A DNA stretch of 64,000 nucleotides from Rhizobium sp. ICMP 5592 (GCF_009498525.1 NZ_QSNT01000007.1:124001-188000); one strand, 5' to 3'; positions 18,356 through 27,026 are shown, counted from the stretch's first letter. Notes: generated by a model not told the origin, from the letters alone. Made by a program: numbers and translations.

Positions 18356-19282
18356 ATGCCCATCAAGATTCCCGATACGCTTCCCGCGTTCGAAGCCCTC
18401 CAGAACGAGGGTGTGCGGGTGATGACTGAGACGATGGCAATCCGTCAGGATATCCGTCCCCTTCAGATCGGGCTTCTCAACCTCATGCCGAACAAGATCA
18501 AGACCGAGGTGCAGATGGCGCGCCTGGTCGGTGCCTCGCCGCTGCAGGTCGAATTCTCGCTGGTGCGCGTCGGCGGCCACAAGGCCAAGAACACCTCCGA
18601 GGAGCATCTGCTCTCCTTCTACCAGACCTGGGAAGAGGTGAAGCACCGCAAGTTCGACGGCTTCATCATCACCGGCGCGCCGATCGAGCTGCTGGAGTAT
18701 GAAGAGGTCACCTATTGGGACGAGATGAAGCAGATCTTCGACTGGACGGCGACGAATGTCCATTCGACGCTGAACGTCTGCTGGGGCGCCATGGCAGCGG
18801 CCTACCACTTCCATAAGGTGCCGAAATATACGCTGAAGGAGAAAGCCTTCGGCGTCTATCGTCACCAGAACCTGAAGCCGTCCTCGGTCTATCTCAACGG
18901 CTTTTCCGACGATTTCGCTGTGCCGGTGTCACGCTGGACGGAAGTGCGCCGCGCCGACATCGAGAAGGTGCCAAACCTCGAGATCCTAATGGAATCGAGC
19001 GAGATGGGCGTCTGCCTGGTGCACGAAAAGGCCTGCAACCGGCTCTACATGTTCAATCACGTAGAGTATGATTCCACCTCGCTGGCGGACGAATATTTCC
19101 GGGACGTGAATGCCGGCGTGCCGATCAAGATGCCGCATAATTATTTCCCGCATAACGACCCGGATATTCCGCCGCAGAACCGCTGGCGCAGCCATGCCCA
19201 TCTGTTCTTCGGCAACTGGATCAACGAACTCTACCAGACAACACCCTATGATCTGGAGGAGATCGGCGAAGAGAGGTTCTGA
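18356..19282 (+). CDS. metA: Homoserine O-acyltransferase MetA, predicted acetyl-CoA-specific
   Basis: 308 residues. It catalyses the first committed step of methionine synthesis, acylating homoserine. The nucleophile Cys142 is in 'NVCWGAMAAAY'. Residue 111, known to set acyl specificity in this family, is Glu ('ITGAPIELLEY'). Enzymes with Glu111 use acetyl-CoA and those with Gly111 use succinyl-CoA, so homoserine O-acetyltransferase is predicted despite the common succinyltransferase label. The ATG at 18356 follows the riboswitch and terminator; a longer upstream frame would run through the terminator stem and is rejected. The VWA gene follows after 2 bases. Confidence 0.94.
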   Translation: MPIKIPDTLPAFEALQNEGVRVMTETMAIRQDIRPLQIGLLNLMPNKIKTEVQMARLVGASPLQVEFSLVRVGGHKAKNTSEEHLLSFYQTWEEVKHRKFDGFIITGAPIELLEYEEVTYWDEMKQIFDWTATNVHSTLNVCWGAMAAAYHFHKVPKYTLKEKAFGVYRHQNLKPSSVYLNGFSDDFAVPVSRWTEVRRADIEKVPNLEILMESSEMGVCLVHEKACNRLYMFNHVEYDSTSLADEYFRDVNAGVPIKMPHNYFPHNDPDIPPQNRWRSHAHLFFGNWINELYQTTPYDLEEIGEERF

Positions 19283-19284
19283 CC

Positions 19285-20472
19285 TTGTTCATTCCCTTCT
19301 TCCTGAAACTGAAGGAAGCGAAGGTTCCGGTGACCCTCCGGGAGTTCCTGTCGCTTCTGGAGGGAATGGAGGAAGGGATCGCCGACTACGACGTCGAGGC
19401 CTTCTACTATCTGGCCCGAACGACGCTGATCAAGGACGAGCGCTTCATCGACCGTTTCGACCAGGTCTTCGCCAATTATTTCCGTGGCGTCGAGGCGATC
19501 GGCGGCGGCACAGAGACGAGTGAGGCGGCCACCGTTCCCGAGGAATGGCTGCGCAAGCTCACCGAGAAATATCTGACGGAAGAAGAAAAGAAGCTGGTCG
19601 AGGCGCTCGGCGGCTTCGAGAAGCTCATGGAGACGCTTCGCCAGCGCCTCGACGAGCAGAAAGGCCGGCATCAGGGCGGCTCGAAATGGATCGGTACGGC
19701 AGGCACCTCACCCTTCGGCGCGCATGGCTACAACCCCGAGGGCGTCCGCATCGGTCAGCAGACCTCCAATCACCGCAAGGCGGTGAAGGTCTGGGACCGG
19801 CGCGAATTTCAAAACCTCGACGACGGCGTCGAACTCGGCACCCGCAACATCAAGCTGGCACTGAAGCGGCTGCGTCGCTGGGTTCGCGAAGGTGCGGCCG
19901 ACGAGCTCGACCTCTCCGGCACGATCCGCTCCACCGCCGAACACGGCTATCTCGACGTCCAGACGCGGCCGGAACGGCGCAATGCAGTCAAGCTTTTGAT
20001 GTTCTTCGATATCGGCGGCTCGATGGACGATCATATCCGCGTGGTCGAGGAACTCTTCTCCGCCGCCCGCGCCGAATTCCGGCACATGGAATATTTCTAC
20101 TTCCACAATTGCCTTTATGAAGGCGTGTGGAAGGACAATCGTCGCCGGCGCGTCGACATCACCGCGACAGCAGACCTGATCCGCACCTTCGGCTCCGACT
20201 ACCGCATCGTCTTCGTCGGCGACGCATCGATGAGCCCCTACGAGGTCACCCACACCGGCGGCTCGGTCGAACATTGGAACAAAGAAGCCGGCGAGGTCTG
20301 GCTCAACCGCATGACCGGTCATTTCCGCAAATGCGTCTGGCTCAATCCCGTGCCCGAGGACTATTGGAGCCATACCACCTCGATCTCCATCATCCGCCGC
20401 CTGTTTGCCGGCCGGATGTATCCGCTGACACTCGGCGGGCTGGAGAGGGCAACAAGGGAATTATCGCGGTGA
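19285..20472 (+). CDS. VWA domain protein (CoxE-like), probable MoxR partner
   Basis: 395 residues from a TTG two bases after metA, with GAGAGG upstream. The N-terminal half is helical and charged ('YLTEEEKKLVEALGGFEKLM'). The C-terminal half is a von Willebrand A fold with MIDAS-like 'LMFFDIGGSMDD'; the first Ser of the classical DxSxS is Gly here. VWA proteins of this type work with MoxR ATPases, and one is encoded at 16883 on the same strand. Read-through from metA would place part of its expression under SAM control. The client is unknown. Confidence 0.85.
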   Translation: MFIPFFLKLKEAKVPVTLREFLSLLEGMEEGIADYDVEAFYYLARTTLIKDERFIDRFDQVFANYFRGVEAIGGGTETSEAATVPEEWLRKLTEKYLTEEEKKLVEALGGFEKLMETLRQRLDEQKGRHQGGSKWIGTAGTSPFGAHGYNPEGVRIGQQTSNHRKAVKVWDRREFQNLDDGVELGTRNIKLALKRLRRWVREGAADELDLSGTIRSTAEHGYLDVQTRPERRNAVKLLMFFDIGGSMDDHIRVVEELFSAARAEFRHMEYFYFHNCLYEGVWKDNRRRRVDITATADLIRTFGSDYRIVFVGDASMSPYEVTHTGGSVEHWNKEAGEVWLNRMTGHFRKCVWLNPVPEDYWSHTTSISIIRRLFAGRMYPLTLGGLERATRELSR

Positions 20473-20539
20473 TCTCGATTAGCTCCTAGTTTGGCGATGG
20501 TCAGACAAGTGTGCCGATGTCGCATCCTTGTGCCTAGCC

Positions 20540-20590
20540 CATCACCATCACCATCACCCTAACCCTCTCCCCGCAAGCGGGGGCGAGGGG
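20540..20590. repeat. Short CATCAC repeat plus palindromic intergenic element
   Basis: Three and a half copies of ATCACC (20541-20558) abut a hairpin made of CCCTCTCCCCGC and GCGGGGGCGAGGG (20563-20589). The CTCTCCCC/GGGGCGAG hairpin recurs near 53.65 kb and fits rhizobial intergenic mosaic elements. It lies between convergent genes. Confidence 0.6.
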
Positions 20591-20627
20591 CCGCACACGG
20601 CGCTTGATCGGTGCGAACGGGCAGCGC

Positions 20628-21185
20628 CTATGCGGCCGCGTTACGATAGGCTGCGACGACAAGCCAGATTGCCGAAAGCAGGAAGTAGAATGCGCCGAAT
20701 CCGACATAAGGGGTGATATCCAGAATCGTCGGCGCTACCGCACCGAGGGATCGGCTGATCATGAAACCACCGGCAAGCGCCGACTGGGCACCACTCAGGA
20801 TCATCACCCATTGTGCGCCATAGTGACGCCAACGCCTGACCGCCGCTGAGAGTTGCAGGAGGCCTGAGAGGATTGCCCAAACCCCAAACACGGCCAGAAC
20901 GGCATAGGTGCTGTTGCTGACCGCCACGATCACGGCGAGCGCGGTTATCGTGCTGACCACAACATTCAATGCCTGGGACGAGTTGGCTTTCAGGCCGCCA
21001 TTGACCCGGGCATCGACCAGATTGGCGAGGGCGTCCCATGCCGGGTAGATCACAAGCAGTAAGACGGTGAGATGAGATTGGCCGCTTAAGAGAATGGCGG
21101 CGGCAATCCAGGCGATAGAGAATATGGCGCGTCCGAAATAATAGGATCGCAGCCAGTTGGATTGGGTCGAAGATTGGCTTTGCAT
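20628..21185 (-). CDS. DUF308-like multi-span membrane protein
   Basis: 185 residues, about six hydrophobic segments in pairs ('ALAVIVAVSNSTYAVLAVFG', 'GFGAFYFLLSAIWLVVAAY'), a pattern of DUF308/HdeD-like proteins. No catalytic motif is seen. It is divergent from a TetR regulator, with one palindromic operator 24 bases upstream of its start, so the regulator most likely represses it. Function is unknown; related membrane proteins are often stress-linked. Confidence 0.75.
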   Translation of the reverse strand: MQSQSSTQSNWLRSYYFGRAIFSIAWIAAAILLSGQSHLTVLLLVIYPAWDALANLVDARVNGGLKANSSQALNVVVSTITALAVIVAVSNSTYAVLAVFGVWAILSGLLQLSAAVRRWRHYGAQWVMILSGAQSALAGGFMISRSLGAVAPTILDITPYVGFGAFYFLLSAIWLVVAAYRNAAA

Positions 21186-21209
21186 TGGGGGACTCCGTGT
21201 TGCAATCTA

Positions 21210-21221
21210 CCTACTAGTAGG
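21210..21221. promoter_or_regulatory. Candidate TetR operator 1
   Basis: Perfect 12-base palindrome CCTACTAGTAGG just upstream of the DUF308-like gene, sharing TACCTAC and GTAGGCA flanks with the second site 93 bases away. Confidence 0.7.
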
Positions 21222-21302
21222 CAGGCAAAATTTCAGTGTCAACCCGGCCTTCGAACACATGCCTGTGAGAAGCGGAAGTATTGCGACAATCTTGACAAAT
21301 TA

Positions 21303-21318
21303 CCTACCAGAAGGTAGG
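21303..21318. promoter_or_regulatory. Candidate TetR operator 2
   Basis: Inverted repeat CCTACC-AGAA-GGTAGG ending 7 bases before the tetR-family ATG. Bound regulator would block its own translation start region, implying autoregulation. Confidence 0.72.
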
Positions 21319-21325
21319 CAGCGGT

Positions 21326-21913
21326 ATGAAATCAATGACTTCCACTTCAGGAAAAATTCTCGACACCGCACAATCTCTCATTGTCGCGGGAGGCTACAAC
21401 GGCTTCAGCTATGCCGACATCTCGGCTGCAATCGGCATCAGGAAGGCGAGTATCCACCATCACTTTCCGACGAAGGCCGAACTGGTTGCCGTGCTGGTGG
21501 ATCGCTACCGGCAGCAGGCGGAAGCGGGTCTAAATTCTCTTCAGGAGCAGTTCTCAAGCCCGGCCGAACAACTGCGGGCCTACCTGAATTTCTGGCAGAT
21601 GTGCATTCGCGATGCCTCGCTGCCCTTCTGCATCTGTGCCATGCTCGCTGGCGAGATGCAGATGCTGCCGGAAGAGGTCGCGTCCCGCGTCCGTGCCCAT
21701 TTTCATAGTCTCGCGAGATGGTTTACGTCGGTGCTTGCGGCTGGAGCAGAGCAAGGCCTGTTCCGGTTGGACAAGCAGCCGGAAGAGGAAGCCCAAATGC
21801 TGATGGCGTCGGTTCATGGGGCAATGCTCTCCGCCAGGGCGTTCAGCGATCCCGGACTGTTCACCACAATCGTCACCCCCCAGTTCACCAGGCTGCTGGC
21901 ACCGGCTCGCTAA
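21326..21913 (+). CDS. TetR/AcrR family transcriptional regulator
   Basis: 195 residues. The N-terminal helix-turn-helix reads 'YNGFSYADISAAIGIRKASI' and 'HHHFPTKAELVAVLVDRY', a clear TetR DNA-binding domain; the C-terminal two thirds are helical ligand-binding sequence with three Cys around 'IRDASLPFCICAML'. Two related palindromes in the divergent promoter region are its likely operators, controlling itself and the membrane protein. The ATG at 21326 is used; a second ATG lies three codons later. The inducer is unknown. Confidence 0.9.
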   Translation: MKSMTSTSGKILDTAQSLIVAGGYNGFSYADISAAIGIRKASIHHHFPTKAELVAVLVDRYRQQAEAGLNSLQEQFSSPAEQLRAYLNFWQMCIRDASLPFCICAMLAGEMQMLPEEVASRVRAHFHSLARWFTSVLAAGAEQGLFRLDKQPEEEAQMLMASVHGAMLSARAFSDPGLFTTIVTPQFTRLLAPAR

Positions 21914-22161
21914 GGAGCTGGCAGGTCAACGCATTCAACGGACGACTGCATAAGCCCAAACAGGAACCAATGCGCTCGCCTGTCGTACGCCTTGCACATT
22001 TCCAGCGCAGTCTGGCAACTCCGAGGCCAATGAGAGAAAGCCGAAGCAAGGCTTGATAGGTGTCCGATCGCCCCTAATTTTCGCAATCGAACTGGTTGCG
22101 GATCGGCGTAAATGGGGGCAGGGTCTGGCCTCGAATTTCTGACAGGAATGGATGAGCTGAT

Positions 22162-23187
22162 ATGACGGAAAATAGTTTGCAACGGGAAGTTTTCGGAACG
22201 ACGCCGAGCGGCGAAACGGTCTATCGCGCCAAGATCGTCGGCGGTGGGCTTACAGCGCATATCATCAGCTGGGGCGCCGTTATCCAGGACCTGCGGCTCG
22301 ATGGCCACGGCCCGGCCCTGCTACTCGGCTTCGACAATTTCGCCGATTATCCGGCCCATTCCTCCTATTTCGGCGCCACGCCCGGCCGCTGCGCCAACCG
22401 CATCGGCGCCGGCCGCTTCACACTTGATGGTAAGGATTACCAGCTGGAGCTCAACGAGAAGGGCGTCACGCATCTGCACGGCGGCAAGGACAATATCGCC
22501 AAGCGCAACTGGACGATCGTCGAGCACGCGGTCGACCGCGTCGTGCTGAAGATCGTCGATCCCGACGGCCGCGCCGGCTATCCCGGCAATTGCACGATCC
22601 AGGCGACCTATTGGGTGCATGGCAATGGCGAATTGTCCGTTACCTATGAATCGACCAGCGACCAGCCGACGCTCGCCAATGTCTGCCAGCACGCCTATTT
22701 CAATCTCGACGGCCGCGACGACGCGCTCGGTCACGACATCATGATCGCCGCCGATCATTATACGCCGACGGATGAGAAGCAGGTGCCGACCGGCGAAGTG
22801 CGCTCGGTCGAAGGCAGCGTCTTCGACTTCCGCGAAATGGCGTCGATGAAGCGCTTCGACGGTGCCGAACAGGCGCTCTACGATCATAATTTCTGCCTGT
22901 CGCCGGAGCGCACCGCCAAGCGCTCCGTGGTGCTGGCGCGCAGCGTCAATTCCGGCGTCTCGCTGGAAGTGCGGACCACCGAGCCCGGCGTGCAGTTCTA
23001 TGCCGGCTTCAAGCTCGACGTTCCCGTCCCCGGCCATGACGGCCAGAAGATCGGCCCCTTTGCCGGCTTCTGCCTCGAAACCCAGGTCTGGCCCGACGCC
23101 ATCAACCATGAGGGCTTCCCGAATGCCGTCCTTCGCCCCGGCGAAGTGCTGCGGCAGGAAACCGACTATATCTTTACGAAGAGCTGA
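22162..23187 (+). CDS. galM: Aldose 1-epimerase (mutarotase)
   Basis: 341 residues. It interconverts alpha and beta anomers of aldoses such as galactose and glucose. Visible family segments are 'ATPGRCANRIGAGRF' near residue 75, 'LANVCQHAYFNLDGR' with the catalytic His, and the C-terminal 'GPFAGFCLETQVWPDAINH' containing the catalytic Glu. No signal peptide is seen, so it is probably cytosolic. It stands alone: 248 bases precede it and the GntR operon has its own operator downstream. The preceding intergenic stretch shows no gene. Confidence 0.93.
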   Translation: MTENSLQREVFGTTPSGETVYRAKIVGGGLTAHIISWGAVIQDLRLDGHGPALLLGFDNFADYPAHSSYFGATPGRCANRIGAGRFTLDGKDYQLELNEKGVTHLHGGKDNIAKRNWTIVEHAVDRVVLKIVDPDGRAGYPGNCTIQATYWVHGNGELSVTYESTSDQPTLANVCQHAYFNLDGRDDALGHDIMIAADHYTPTDEKQVPTGEVRSVEGSVFDFREMASMKRFDGAEQALYDHNFCLSPERTAKRSVVLARSVNSGVSLEVRTTEPGVQFYAGFKLDVPVPGHDGQKIGPFAGFCLETQVWPDAINHEGFPNAVLRPGEVLRQETDYIFTKS

Positions 23188-23277
23188 GCTGACAACACTC
23201 TATTCCCTCGGCATCGGCCGGGCGCACCTCGCGTCCGGCCGATTCATTTTTAGCCGAGGCGTCAGAATCATCTTGCG

Positions 23278-23325
23278 AACTGGTTCTAAATAGGTTCTAT
23301 GTAATCTCCATGGATAGAACCAGTT
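23278..23325. promoter_or_regulatory. GntR operator overlapping the regulator's start codon
   Basis: AACTGGTTCTA (23278-23288) is the exact reverse complement of TAGAACCAGTT (23315-23325). A third GGTTCTA half-site lies at 23293-23299, 11 bases (one helical turn) from the first. The ATG at 23310 is inside the array, which fits autorepression and control of the whole amino-sugar operon. Confidence 0.8.
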
Positions 23326-24083
23326 TAATCGCTGAGCTGAACAGCCGTGGCCTGCGCGACGAGACCGGGACCGGGCCGCTGTACAAGCGCTTGGCGCAGG
23401 CGCTCGCCGGCCTCATTCAGGAAGGCCTGCTGAAAGCTGGAACGGCGTTGCCGGGCGAGCGCGACCTGGCAGAGGCCCTGCAGGTCGGCCGCGTCACCGT
23501 CCGCACTGCCTATCGCGACCTACTGGCATCTGGCGCGATCGAATCCCGCCATGGCAGCGGCACCTTCGTGTCGCAGCATGTCGAGCGTATCGAGCAATCG
23601 CTCTGGCGCCTCTCCTCCTTCTCCGCCGATATGCGCTCACGCGGCCGAGAGCCGGCGGCAAGGATCCTGTCGCGCAGCGTCAGCGCGCCCGCTCCGGAAG
23701 AATCCTTCCTGCTCGGCCTTCGCCTCGATGAGCCCGTGCTGCGGCTCGACCGATTGCGCCTCGCGGACGGACAACCGCTCGCTATCGAGCGTGCCGTCGT
23801 TCCGATCAAATTTCTGGGCGAGGATGCGGTTTCTGAAGGTTCGCTCTATGATGCGCTGGCGGGGAACGGCTTCAAGCCGGTCCGCGCGCTGCAGCGGTTG
23901 ACGGCGGTGACGCTCGATCCGTCCTCCGCGTCGATCCTGAATGTCAAATCCGGCGCGCCCGCGCTTCTGATCGAACGTATTTCGCGGCTGGAAGACCAGC
24001 GCGTCGTTGAATACACCCGCTCGCACTATCGTGGCGATGCCTATGATTTCGTTGCTGAATTGAGAATCGGAGATGACCTATGA
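23310..24083 (+). CDS. GntR family (HutC/UTRA) transcriptional regulator of an amino-sugar operon
   Basis: 257 residues. The winged-helix part has 'LPGERDLAEALQVGRVTVRT' (about residues 49-68), followed by a UTRA effector domain ending 'VEYTRSHYRGDAYDFVAEL', the family's standard ending. UTRA domains bind sugar phosphates. It is the first gene of an operon with a SIS protein, NagA and a second SIS protein and overlaps the next gene by 4 bases, so glucosamine-6-phosphate or N-acetylglucosamine-6-phosphate is the likely effector. Operator half-sites flank its start. Confidence 0.92.
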   Translation: MDRTSLIAELNSRGLRDETGTGPLYKRLAQALAGLIQEGLLKAGTALPGERDLAEALQVGRVTVRTAYRDLLASGAIESRHGSGTFVSQHVERIEQSLWRLSSFSADMRSRGREPAARILSRSVSAPAPEESFLLGLRLDEPVLRLDRLRLADGQPLAIERAVVPIKFLGEDAVSEGSLYDALAGNGFKPVRALQRLTAVTLDPSSASILNVKSGAPALLIERISRLEDQRVVEYTRSHYRGDAYDFVAELRIGDDL

Positions 24084-25111
24084 GCGAGACCCAATCCTTG
24101 ATGCTGACCGAGGCCGGCCAGTCGCCGGACGTGGTCGCCACCCTGCTTGAGAAGGAAAAGTCCGTCTTTGCCGAAATCGCAAAGCTCGTCTCCTCGACCC
24201 GCCCATCCCTGATCACCACGGCTGCGCGCGGCTCTTCCGACCATGCCGCCACCTTCTTCAAATATCTCTTCGAAATCTCCTGCGGCGTGCCCGTCGCCTC
24301 GATCGGCCCGTCGATCGCCTCGGTCTATGGCACGCCCCTGCACCTGAAGGGCGGCATCCACTTCACCGTATCGCAATCCGGTGGCAGCCCCGATATCATA
24401 GCATTGCAGGCCGCCGCGAAGCTCGGCGGCGCCACGACCATCGCCGTCGTCAACGTCACCGACAGCCCACTCGCCAAGGAAGCCGACATCGTGCTCGGCC
24501 TCAATGCCGGCCCGGAAAAGAGCGTCGCCGCCACCAAATCCTTCATCGCCGCCGTTGCGGCGCTGACCGGCGTCACGGCGGCGATTTCGGGCGACCAGGC
24601 GCTCGCAGCCGGTCTCGCCCGGCTGCCGGAAGCGCTGGCCGCGACACAGGGGATCGACGGCAAACCCGCCGAGGACGTTCTTTTCAACGCCACCTCGCTC
24701 TACACCGGCGGCCGCGGCCCGGCCTTCGCCATCGCGCTGGAAGCGGCACTCAAGGCCAAGGAAACCGCCGGCCTGCATGCCGAAGCCTTCTCGCTCGCCG
24801 AACTGATGCATGGGCCGATGCGGCTGGTGCAGCCGGGCTTCCCGATCCTCGCCTTCTCGCCCGACGACGCGGCCTTCGCCAACAATGCCCAGGCATTGGA
24901 GCGCCTGCAGAAGCTCGGCGCCACCGCCGTCTCCTTCTCCACCGCGGCCCTCCCCGGCATCAACCTGCGCATGCCCACCACCGGCAACGGCCTGCTCGAC
25001 CCGCTGGTGTCGCTGCTCTGCTACTATCGTCTCATTGAAGCGGTGACGCGGCGCAAGGGTTTCGATCCGGACAAGCCGGCTAATCTTCTCAAGGTGACGG
25101 AGACCATGTGA
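24080..25111 (+). CDS. SIS-domain sugar isomerase/deaminase, GlmS-C-terminal-like
   Basis: 343 residues with two SIS domains resembling the isomerase half of glucosamine-6-phosphate synthase. Features are 'TAARGSSDHAATFFKYLFE' near residue 50, 'FTVSQSGGSPDIIALQAAAK', and 'FSLAELMHGPMRLVQPGFP' near residue 235. No glutaminase domain is present. In this operon it most likely deaminates or isomerises glucosamine-6-phosphate, replacing NagB. It overlaps both neighbours by 4 bases. The exact reaction is inferred from context. Confidence 0.88.
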   Translation: MSETQSLMLTEAGQSPDVVATLLEKEKSVFAEIAKLVSSTRPSLITTAARGSSDHAATFFKYLFEISCGVPVASIGPSIASVYGTPLHLKGGIHFTVSQSGGSPDIIALQAAAKLGGATTIAVVNVTDSPLAKEADIVLGLNAGPEKSVAATKSFIAAVAALTGVTAAISGDQALAAGLARLPEALAATQGIDGKPAEDVLFNATSLYTGGRGPAFAIALEAALKAKETAGLHAEAFSLAELMHGPMRLVQPGFPILAFSPDDAAFANNAQALERLQKLGATAVSFSTAALPGINLRMPTTGNGLLDPLVSLLCYYRLIEAVTRRKGFDPDKPANLLKVTETM

Positions 25112-26268
25112 TGGACTATCAGGTCTTTACCGGTGCGCGCATCTTCGACGGCGACCGGTTTCACGAGGACAGCGCGCTGGTGATCGGCAATGGCCGGGTG
25201 CAGGCAATCACGGCCGCCAATGATGTCCCCGACAATGCCGAGTTGATCCGCCTTGCCGGCGGCGTGCTGTCCCCCGGCTTCATCGACGCACAGGTAAACG
25301 GCGGCGGCGGCCGCATGCTGAACGACGACCCGTCGCCCGAATCCATGTACATGATCGCTGAGGGGCATCGCCCCTATGGCACCACGGCGCTGTTGCCGAC
25401 GCTGATCACCGACGTCGCGGCCGCCACCACGGCGGCGATCGAAGCCGCGATCGAGGCTGTCAAGGCCAATCGCGGCGTCGCCGGGCTGCATCTCGAAGGC
25501 CCGCATCTGGCGCCGGCTCGCAAGGGCGCGCATCTCGCCGAACTGATGCGCCCGGTCGAAGACAGTGACGTCAAGACCTTCATCCGCGCCCGCGAGGCGA
25601 TCGGCACGCTGCTGATCACCATGGCTGCGGAACAGGTGACCGAACGCCAGGTGCAGGCGCTGAACGAAGGCGGCGTCATCGTCAGCATCGGCCATAGCGA
25701 TTGCACCGCTGATGCGGCCGATGCCCGTTTCGACGCCGGCGCGCGCGGCGTCACCCATCTCTTCAACGCCATGAGCCAGATGGGCCACCGCGCGCCCGGC
25801 CTCGTGGGCGCTGCGATCGACCACCCCACTCCCTGGTGCGGCATCATCGCCGACGGCCATCATGTCGATCCGCGCGCGCTGCGAATTGCCTTGCGGGCAA
25901 AACGCGGCGAAGGCCGGCTGTTCTTCGTCACCGACGCCATGTCGCTGGTCGGCACGGCCCTCGATAGCTTCACACTGAACGGCCGCACCGTCTATCGCGT
26001 CAGGGGCGGCTACTGCTCGAAGCTGACGCTCGACGACGGCACGCTCGCCGGCTCCGACGTCGATATGGCCTCGACCATCCGCTACGGCGTCAACATCCTC
26101 GAACTGCCGCTGGCGGAGGCTCTGCGCATGGCGACCTCCTATCCTGCCCGCTTCCTGCGGCTTGCCGATCGCGGCTATCTGACGCCCGGCGCCCGCGCCG
26201 ATCTGGTCCACATCACCGACGGCATCGAAGTCACCAAGACCTGGATCTCGGGCCAGCCATCGGCCTGA
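25108..26268 (+). CDS. nagA: N-acetylglucosamine-6-phosphate deacetylase
   Basis: 386 residues, amidohydrolase superfamily. Metal and active-site segments are 'GFIDAQVNGGGG', 'GLHLEGPHLAPARKGAH' with the metal-binding Glu, 'VSIGHSDCTADAA', 'GVTHLFNAMSQMGHRAPG' and 'LFFVTDAMSLVG' with the catalytic Asp. It removes acetate from GlcNAc-6-P, giving glucosamine-6-P for the SIS enzyme encoded just before. Its ATG overlaps the upstream stop. Confidence 0.95.
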   Translation: MMDYQVFTGARIFDGDRFHEDSALVIGNGRVQAITAANDVPDNAELIRLAGGVLSPGFIDAQVNGGGGRMLNDDPSPESMYMIAEGHRPYGTTALLPTLITDVAAATTAAIEAAIEAVKANRGVAGLHLEGPHLAPARKGAHLAELMRPVEDSDVKTFIRAREAIGTLLITMAAEQVTERQVQALNEGGVIVSIGHSDCTADAADARFDAGARGVTHLFNAMSQMGHRAPGLVGAAIDHPTPWCGIIADGHHVDPRALRIALRAKRGEGRLFFVTDAMSLVGTALDSFTLNGRTVYRVRGGYCSKLTLDDGTLAGSDVDMASTIRYGVNILELPLAEALRMATSYPARFLRLADRGYLTPGARADLVHITDGIEVTKTWISGQPSA

Positions 26269-26291
26269 GGCGACAAATGAGGAACTCCGGC

Positions 26292-27020
26292 ATGACCGCA
26301 GTCACGGACAGCTATTTCTCCGCCTTGATCGGCCGGCTGGAAACCCTGCGCGAGGCGCTTGCCGAGCCGATGGCGAAGGCGGCAGGCGTCATCAGCGCGG
26401 CAGCGCGCGCCGACCGCCGCGTCTATGTCTTCGGCACCGGCCATTCACATATGCTGGCGGAAGAAGTGCATTATCGCGCGGGCGGCCTCGCCTTCACCAT
26501 CCCGGTGCTGGTCGGCTCCGCAATGCTGCACGAGGGCGCCGTCATCAGCTCGGTCTATGAGCGCACGGAGGGCCTGATCCGGCCGATCTTCGAGCGCTAC
26601 GGCATGCAGCCCGGCGACGTGCTGATCATCGCCTCCAATTCCGGCGTCAATGCCGCCCCGGTCGAGGCCGCCGATTATGGTCGCGAGATCGGCGCGAGCG
26701 TCATCGCCATCACCTCGCTTGCCTATTCCGCCGCCATCGCCAATGGCCGGCGCCGGCTTGCCGATATCGCCGACATCGTGCTCGACAACGGCCTGCCGCC
26801 GGGCGACGCCATCATCGATCTACCGGGGAGCGAGCTGAAGGTCGGGCCGGCATCGACCGCGATCGGCGCCTCCCTGCTCAACGCCATTTTCGCCGAAGTT
26901 GCCGCCGAACTTTCCAAGGACGGCGACCCGCCCGTCTATCTCAGCGCCAACATGCCGGGCGCCAAGGAAACCAACCAGCGGCTGGTGAAGAAATACCGGC
27001 CGCGCAATCCGCATCTCTGA
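26292..27020 (+). CDS. SIS-domain protein (UPF0309-like sugar isomerase)
   Basis: 242 residues with one SIS domain: 'RVYVFGTGHSHMLAEEVHYR', then 'ASNSGVNAAPVEAADYGREI'. It resembles the UPF0309 group of stand-alone phosphosugar isomerase-fold proteins. Start chosen at 26292 because GAGGAA sits 9 bases upstream; an in-frame ATG at 26277 is also possible and would add five residues. It is the last gene of the amino-sugar operon and ends 6 bases before the convergent RND gene, leaving no room for a dedicated terminator. Substrate unknown. Confidence 0.85.
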   Translation: MTAVTDSYFSALIGRLETLREALAEPMAKAAGVISAAARADRRVYVFGTGHSHMLAEEVHYRAGGLAFTIPVLVGSAMLHEGAVISSVYERTEGLIRPIFERYGMQPGDVLIIASNSGVNAAPVEAADYGREIGASVIAITSLAYSAAIANGRRRLADIADIVLDNGLPPGDAIIDLPGSELKVGPASTAIGASLLNAIFAEVAAELSKDGDPPVYLSANMPGAKETNQRLVKKYRPRNPHL

Positions 27021-27026
27021 TCGGCA

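Noticed and set aside
20541..20558. Encoded polyhistidine (CATCAC) tag-like tract
   Set aside because: It lies after the VWA stop in no supported frame and abuts a palindromic element, so it is a non-coding microrepeat.
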